64,000 bases of DNA. Source: CAYZXL01 sp964482435 (GTDB lineage: Bacteria; Auribacterota; JABMQX01). The stretch spans positions 1 to 64,000 of the forward strand of contig CAYZXL010000010.1 in the NCBI GenBank assembly GCA_964482435.1, read 5' to 3'. Below, piece after piece: positions 59,756-64,000 of the stretch (the stretch's first letter is position 1; every line of letters starts with the position of its first letter). The notes under the pieces are model-generated. The model did not search any database. It saw only the letters and a list, made by a program, of their open reading frames with translations, and had not been told where the DNA came from. A program made the translations under genes and the position numbers.

Positions 59756-60374
59756 CGCCTACACGGTTGTTTATTCTGCGATTCTGGGGGCGGTTTGCGC
59801 ACTTCTGCTCACCGGAGCGAGCAGGCTCACGGCGCCGTACCAGGAAGCAAACGCCGAGGCCGAAGAGAAACGCAACATCCTCCGTGTCCTGGGAATTCCC
59901 TTTGAGGAGAAAGCGTCATCGCGAGACCTTCTGAGGGTCTTTGAAAAGAACGTTCGCATCGAGAAGCGCGGAAACGCGAATTTCTATCTGTACATTGACC
60001 CGGACGCCGAGCGACGGGTTCAGGCTCTGGCGGTGCCCTTTGATGGGCCGGGGGTTTGGGGGCCTATCAAAGGTTTTCTCTCCCTGAAGCCTGACTATGA
60101 GACGATTCGCGGAATCACTTTCTACAAGCACGAGGAAACGCCCGGACTGGGCGGCGAAATCGAGTCAGAGTGGTTCAGGAATCAGTTCAAAGGGAAGTCC
60201 ATAAAGGACGCACAGGGCAGACCAGGGATTCGGATTCTGCGGGGAGGCGGGGCAAAGGCGCTAAATGAGGTTGATGGAATTACCGGCGCCACCATGACTT
60301 CTCAGAAAGTCGAGGCGATTCTGAACTCGACCATCAAGAGGATTGTTCAAGAGCGCGGAACGAATGGCAAATAA
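59745..60374 (+). CDS. nqrC: Na+-NQR subunit C
   Basis: This 209-residue protein has one N-terminal membrane helix and a periplasmic FMN-binding domain. The flavinylation motif is DGITGATMTS, and the preceding GLGGEI stretch is the FMN loop. It overlaps nqrB by eleven bases. An ApbE transferase would be needed to attach FMN; none is in the window. Confidence 0.94.
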   Translation: MKGSAYTVVYSAILGAVCALLLTGASRLTAPYQEANAEAEEKRNILRVLGIPFEEKASSRDLLRVFEKNVRIEKRGNANFYLYIDPDAERRVQALAVPFDGPGVWGPIKGFLSLKPDYETIRGITFYKHEETPGLGGEIESEWFRNQFKGKSIKDAQGRPGIRILRGGGAKALNEVDGITGATMTSQKVEAILNSTIKRIVQERGTNGK

Positions 60375-61029
60375 AGCACCAATCGAGTGTCAATCCTGCC
60401 TTGCCGGGACGCCGGGAGGAGGAAAGGGCGTGCGAACGCTCAAGGATGGGCTATGGGCGAATAACCCCATCTCGGTACAGGTCCTCGGCATTTGCTCGAC
60501 GCTGGCGGTAACAAGCCGATTGGAGAATTCGCTTGTGATGGGGGCAGCGCTCATTTTCGTCACCGCCGGGTCAAATCTTTTTGTTTCATTGCTTCGAAAC
60601 GCCACCCCGCGTCGCATCCGGATGATCGCGGAAGTATGCATCATTGCGACGTTCGTCATTGTCTTCGACCAGTTCCTGAGAGCCTTTTACTGGGACATGT
60701 CGAAACAGCTCGGGCCATACGTCGGGCTGATCATCACGAACTGTATTGTGATGGGGCGAGCGGAGGCCTTCGCTCTCCAGAACAGGCCCCTTCTTTCCGT
60801 GATAGACGGGGCAGCCAACGGGCTTGGGTACGCGATTGTGCTGGCAATCATCGGATTTTTCCGAGAGCTTTTGGGGAAGGGAGAGCTTTTCGGTCAGCCG
60901 GTTCTTTTATCGGAATGGTACACACCCAACCAGTTGGTCATCCTTGCGCCGGGGGCATTCTTTGCGCTCGGTTTCCTCATAGCGCTGTTCAATGCGGCCA
61001 AATCCGTCCGAAAGGAGCCAAAACCATGA
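60364..61029 (+). CDS. nqrD: Na+-NQR subunit D
   Basis: This 221-residue membrane protein has six helices. The two cysteines that hold the [2Fe-2S] cluster between D and E are visible in VLGICSTLAVTSRLENS and LIITNCIVMGRAEAFALQNRP. An N-terminal extension of about 30 residues (ANKAPIECQSCLAGTPGGGKG) is unusual. The ATG at 60364 overlaps the nqrC stop. Confidence 0.95.
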   Translation: MANKAPIECQSCLAGTPGGGKGVRTLKDGLWANNPISVQVLGICSTLAVTSRLENSLVMGAALIFVTAGSNLFVSLLRNATPRRIRMIAEVCIIATFVIVFDQFLRAFYWDMSKQLGPYVGLIITNCIVMGRAEAFALQNRPLLSVIDGAANGLGYAIVLAIIGFFRELLGKGELFGQPVLLSEWYTPNQLVILAPGAFFALGFLIALFNAAKSVRKEPKP

Positions 61030-61616
61030 ACGAGCCGTCGGCTTTGCTGATAGTCATCGCGGCCATTTTCACGAACAACATCTTGCTGTCGAATTTCTTG
61101 GGAATGTGCTCGTTTCTGGTGTGCTCGCGGCAGATGGACAGCGCAATCGGACTCGGAATGGCGGTTGTCTTCGTCATGACCTGCACGACGCCGCTGAACT
61201 ACGCCATCTATTACGATCTGCTGGTCCCTCTGGGGATTCAGCACATGGCGCTGATTGTGTTCATTGCAGTGATTGCCGCGTTCGTGCAATTCGTGGAAAT
61301 GTTCGTCGAGCGGTTCACCCCGAAACTCTATTACTCCCTTGGGATTTTCCTTCCGCTGATAACGGTGAACTGCGCGATTCTCGGAGCATGCCTGTTCATG
61401 CTGGTCCGGAATTACAACTTCGCTCAGGCAACAGGCTATGGGTTTGGGGCGGGTGTGGGCTGGGCGCTGGCAATTGTACTTATGGCCGGGCTGAGACAGA
61501 AGATGGGGTACAGCAACGTTCCGCGGCCGTTGCAGGGCGTGGCGATTGTGATGATTATCACGGGCGTGATGGCGATGGCGTTTTTAGGATTTGCCGGAAT
61601 GGTGGCCATTCAATAG
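61026..61616 (+). CDS. nqrE: Na+-NQR subunit E
   Basis: This 196-residue six-helix membrane protein pairs with NqrD. Cluster cysteines lie in SNFLGMCSFLVC and TVNCAILGACLF. Its ATG overlaps the nqrD stop by four bases. The C-terminus ends with the family's helix GVAIVMIITGVMAMAFLGFAGM. Confidence 0.95.
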   Translation: MNEPSALLIVIAAIFTNNILLSNFLGMCSFLVCSRQMDSAIGLGMAVVFVMTCTTPLNYAIYYDLLVPLGIQHMALIVFIAVIAAFVQFVEMFVERFTPKLYYSLGIFLPLITVNCAILGACLFMLVRNYNFAQATGYGFGAGVGWALAIVLMAGLRQKMGYSNVPRPLQGVAIVMIITGVMAMAFLGFAGMVAIQ

Positions 61617-61623
61617 GCGGCGT

Positions 61624-62712
61624 ATGGTCTTTTTGTCTCCGATACTTGCGTTCGTGGGCATTCTGGTTGGGCTGGCTGTCGTGCTGGTCGTGGCGGAGCG
61701 CGTCCTGGTCAGATATGGTGTCTGCAAGATAGACATCAACGGAGGGCAGCGCGAGCTTGAGGTGCAGGGCGGCCAGACGGTCCTTTCAGCGCTGAATGCC
61801 GAGCAAATATTCATCCCATCAGCGTGCGGGGGAAGGGGTTCGTGCGGATACTGCAAGGTTACGGTCCTCGCGGGTGGCGGGACAGTTCTTCCGACGGAGA
61901 CGCCACTCCTGACAAGGCAGGAAATCCGACGAGGTGTGAGGCTCGCCTGCCAGGTGAAATTGCGAGAAGACATCCGAATAGAGATTCCTGAAGAACTCCT
62001 GGAGGTGAGGCTTTTCACGGCGAAGGTGGAAGGCACGCGATACCTCACGCACGACATCAAGGAAATCAAGGTCGCCCTCATTGACCCGCCGGACATACCG
62101 CACCGCCCCGGGCAGTACGTTCAGGTTCAGGTTCCTTCCGTGGGCGAGCCAGTCTTCCGGGCGTACTCGATCAGCTCGCCGGCCTATGAGCCGAACGTTG
62201 TTGAGCTGGTGGTGCGGCTGGTGCCCGGTGGTCTCGGCTCAACGTACCTGCATAACGTGCGAGTCGGCGACACGATAACGTTCACGGGGCCGTTTGGGGA
62301 ATTCCGGCTGAGTGAGGATCCCGAGAAGGAGGTCGTCTGCGTCGGAGGCGGATGCGGACTGGCGCCGATGAAGAACATTGTCTATTCTTTGTACAGACGC
62401 TGGCCGGACCGGCCGTGCTGGCTGTTTTTCGGGTGCCGGACAACGGAGGACGTCTTCTACCTCGAGGAGTTTGAAGAGATGGCCCACCGACACCCGAGCT
62501 TTCGGGTTGTTTACGCCCTTTCCGAACCGAGGCCGGGAGAGGAATGGCGCGGGGAGAGAGGATTTATCCATCTTTCCGTTGACAAGTATTTGAAGCCGGG
62601 GGTGAATCGTCAGGCGTTCTTATGCGGGCCTGCCCCGATGATTGAGGCGGTCACGGAGGTTCTGAAGGAGAAGGGCTTGCAGCCGCGAGACATCTATTAC
62701 GATAAATTTTGA
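61624..62712 (+). CDS. nqrF: Na+-NQR subunit F (NADH-oxidising)
   Basis: This 362-residue subunit takes electrons from NADH. It has one N-terminal membrane helix, then a [2Fe-2S] ferredoxin domain (C68, C74, C77 and C109 in ACGGRGSCGYC and ACQV). An FAD domain follows (RAYSISSPAYE) and then an NAD domain (VGGGCGLAPMKNIVY; LCGPAPMIEAV; YYDKF end). I preferred the ATG at 61624 because AGGCGG precedes it; an upstream TTG overlaps nqrE. All redox motifs are complete. Confidence 0.95.
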   Translation: MVFLSPILAFVGILVGLAVVLVVAERVLVRYGVCKIDINGGQRELEVQGGQTVLSALNAEQIFIPSACGGRGSCGYCKVTVLAGGGTVLPTETPLLTRQEIRRGVRLACQVKLREDIRIEIPEELLEVRLFTAKVEGTRYLTHDIKEIKVALIDPPDIPHRPGQYVQVQVPSVGEPVFRAYSISSPAYEPNVVELVVRLVPGGLGSTYLHNVRVGDTITFTGPFGEFRLSEDPEKEVVCVGGGCGLAPMKNIVYSLYRRWPDRPCWLFFGCRTTEDVFYLEEFEEMAHRHPSFRVVYALSEPRPGEEWRGERGFIHLSVDKYLKPGVNRQAFLCGPAPMIEAVTEVLKEKGLQPRDIYYDKF

Positions 62713-62725
62713 GGAGGGCAGGAGA

Positions 62726-63178
62726 ATGGCGGTTGTTACAGTTGAGGACGTGCTCAGGCATGCAAGAGACTTCGAGCAAGCCATCGCGGACTTTTACTCG
62801 AGACTATCGCAGCAGACGAGTCTTGACGGTGTCCGATTGCTGGCGGATTACATGAGCCGACACCGGGCAAGGGTCGCGTGGGCCCTCGGCTGCCTTCCTT
62901 CGGAACACGTTCAGCGAATGTGTTCCGCGCCGCTGCGCTATGAGCCGCAGGGGGCGGACTGTCGGTGCTTCGAGCGGATAGAACTGCCTCCGGCCACGAC
63001 GGCGGCAAGCGTCCTGGAAACCGCGGTGACGTTCAGCGAATGCCTGGTCAGGCTTTATCGGCAGGTTGTTCAGCAGCCACTGGACGAGGAGGTCAGGGAG
63101 TTCTTTGAGAGCTTCATCCGCCTCGAACATCGAGAAGAGATAGAGCTGAAGAAGATTCAGGCGATGGATTACTTTTAA
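62726..63178 (+). CDS. Ferritin-like protein appended to the nqr operon
   Basis: This 150-residue protein is not one I can name. It starts 13 bases after nqrF with GGAGGGCAGGAGA just upstream, so it is almost certainly co-transcribed. It is all-helical. Four helices with a repeated pattern (DVLRHARDFEQAIADFYSRLS and RLEHREEIELKKIQAMDYF, holding Glu and ExxH-like residues) resemble a ferritin-like or rubrerythrin-like four-helix bundle. The middle part holds CRCFERIELP. Metal ligands cannot be assigned with confidence. It might protect or load the complex (inference). Confidence 0.65.
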   Translation: MAVVTVEDVLRHARDFEQAIADFYSRLSQQTSLDGVRLLADYMSRHRARVAWALGCLPSEHVQRMCSAPLRYEPQGADCRCFERIELPPATTAASVLETAVTFSECLVRLYRQVVQQPLDEEVREFFESFIRLEHREEIELKKIQAMDYF

Positions 63179-63432
63179 GACCTCGAGGTTTCCGGCGGGA
63201 CGCTCGCGCGACTCCATCAGGCCCGGCGAGCACGGGAGTCGTCTGGCAGCGCGTGCCCACTTCCAGACCCCGCCAACACACCATAGCGATACCCCCCTGC
63301 ACAGTGCCCTTGACAGCCGCTTTCATAGACGGAGTGCGGGAACTCTTCTCCTGCTTTGGAGGCTCACGCTTTGCCCGCCCCGCTGCGCGCCGACGGTGCA
63401 GGGTGAGGGCACTGCCCCCGACCTCGCACACG

Positions 63433-64000
63433 CTACTTCGCTTCGCGCTTCGTGATTTGCTTCATCTCCTCTTCGGTGAAGCGGCTGTTGGCGATTGGGC
63501 CAGGCTCCCAACACTGCTCGAGCTTACCAGGTTTCGGGGCCTCAACAGAAATGACAAAGACTTCCTCGCCGCTCGCGTCCTTTTCAATTTTGCCGCCCGC
63601 TCGGTCAACTGCCTGGCGAACAAGCTTTTCGCAAACTTCAACCAGTCGCGGGAAGTTGTACGCCGTGTGGCTGAATACACCCTCGGGGTTCAACGCTGAC
63701 TTGAATCGGTCGGGGAGCTTTGAGAAACCGATCGTCGTGAAAAGCACTCCGCCGGCACTCGACGGGTTGCAGTCGGAATCCTGCCCGCACCGAGTGGAGA
63801 TGATGATTGTCTGGTCGGGGTCGCGCTTCCCATAAAGCAACCCCATGACGATGTACGCGCCGTTGAGTTTGGCGTCTATATTGAAATCGCCTTTCGGGCC
63901 GCTGCACGAGAATTTCCGGTAGTTGGGATTGAGGTGGTACTTCTTGTTGAGAAGGTCCCACGTCTTTTCCCAGTCGTCAGGATTTTCCTTATACCAGCGG
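63433..64000 (-). CDS. ADP-ribosylglycohydrolase family protein, 5' end cut by window edge
   Basis: The final 189 codons of a minus-strand gene are present; its start lies beyond the window. The family signature is GLLYGKRDPDQTIIISTRCGQDSDCNPSSAGGVLFTTIGFSKLPDRF, which includes the metal-binding aspartates of the C-terminal D-x-D-x-N loop. Preceding residues contain SCSGPKGDFNIDAKLNGAYIV. Members remove ADP-ribose or act on related ligands; bacterial versions are common in Planctomycetes. A C-terminal charged helix ends the protein. Confidence 0.85.
   Translation of the reverse strand, partial: RWYKENPDDWEKTWDLLNKKYHLNPNYRKFSCSGPKGDFNIDAKLNGAYIVMGLLYGKRDPDQTIIISTRCGQDSDCNPSSAGGVLFTTIGFSKLPDRFKSALNPEGVFSHTAYNFPRLVEVCEKLVRQAVDRAGGKIEKDASGEEVFVISVEAPKPGKLEQCWEPGPIANSRFTEEEMKQITKREAK

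Overview
The window looks like a contig from a Gram-negative (diderm) bacterium, probably an anaerobe and probably uncultured. Evidence for two membranes is a signal-peptide beta-barrel protein, a predicted lipoprotein and a secreted beta-helix protein. The gene mix resembles the PVC superphylum or neighbouring candidate phyla (Planctomycetes, Lentisphaerae, Omnitrophica, Hydrogenedentes): V-type ATPase, Na+-NQR, Tat-exported Gfo/Idh oxidoreductase, DUF1080 and DUF4091 proteins, ADP-ribosylglycohydrolase, HprK/HPr/EI without sugar permeases, and several families of short palindromic repeats. This placement is inference from gene content; there is no rRNA gene here, and I found no tRNA or CRISPR array.

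Layout. 1-4.9 kb: surface polysaccharide genes (GT4, O-antigen ligase/polymerase, GT2) and an outer-membrane beta-barrel. 5-9.8 kb: a giant four-unit secreted beta-helix protein, preceded by what looks like a decayed copy of the promoter and 5' end of the next gene. 10.1-15.7 kb: a DUF362 iron-sulfur protein followed by a 1431-aa 2-hydroxyacyl-CoA dehydratase-type activase. 15.7-21.1 kb: two unknown proteins, a MerR regulator, gpsA-plsY for phospholipid synthesis, and a fused NapH/NapG-like membrane polyferredoxin. 21.6-28.4 kb: DUF4091 protein, a nucleotidyltransferase, pta-ackA, and a separate P-loop/DRTGG protein that resembles the regulatory half of long Pta enzymes. 28.9-38.8 kb, minus strand: zinc-ribbon protein, prepilin, polyprenyl synthase, ahcY, metK, a sugar nucleotidyltransferase, ptsI, HPr, hprK and an unknown membrane-associated protein. 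39-49.7 kb, minus strand: a nine-gene V-type ATPase operon followed by an M48 protease and rsmI. 49.9-57 kb: parB, a lipoprotein, UPF0261, CorA, a double-DUF1080 protein and a Tat Gfo/Idh protein. 57.2-63.2 kb: a complete nqrABCDEF operon with an appended ferritin-like gene. 63.4 kb to the edge: a partial ADP-ribosylglycohydrolase.

How it fits together. The V-ATPase c-ring subunit carries all four side-chain Na+ ligands known from Enterococcus NtpK, and an Nqr complex lies nearby, so a sodium cycle is likely. Pta-AckA gives acetate and ATP from acetyl-CoA. The DUF362/activase pair and the polyferredoxin suggest low-potential electron chemistry. The most unusual points are an NqrA that carries two C-terminal 4Fe-4S motifs, the internal ABAB duplication of the beta-helix protein and its flanking DUF362 remnant, the split Pta regulatory half, the NapH-NapG fusion interrupted by a palindromic repeat, and the repeat families themselves.
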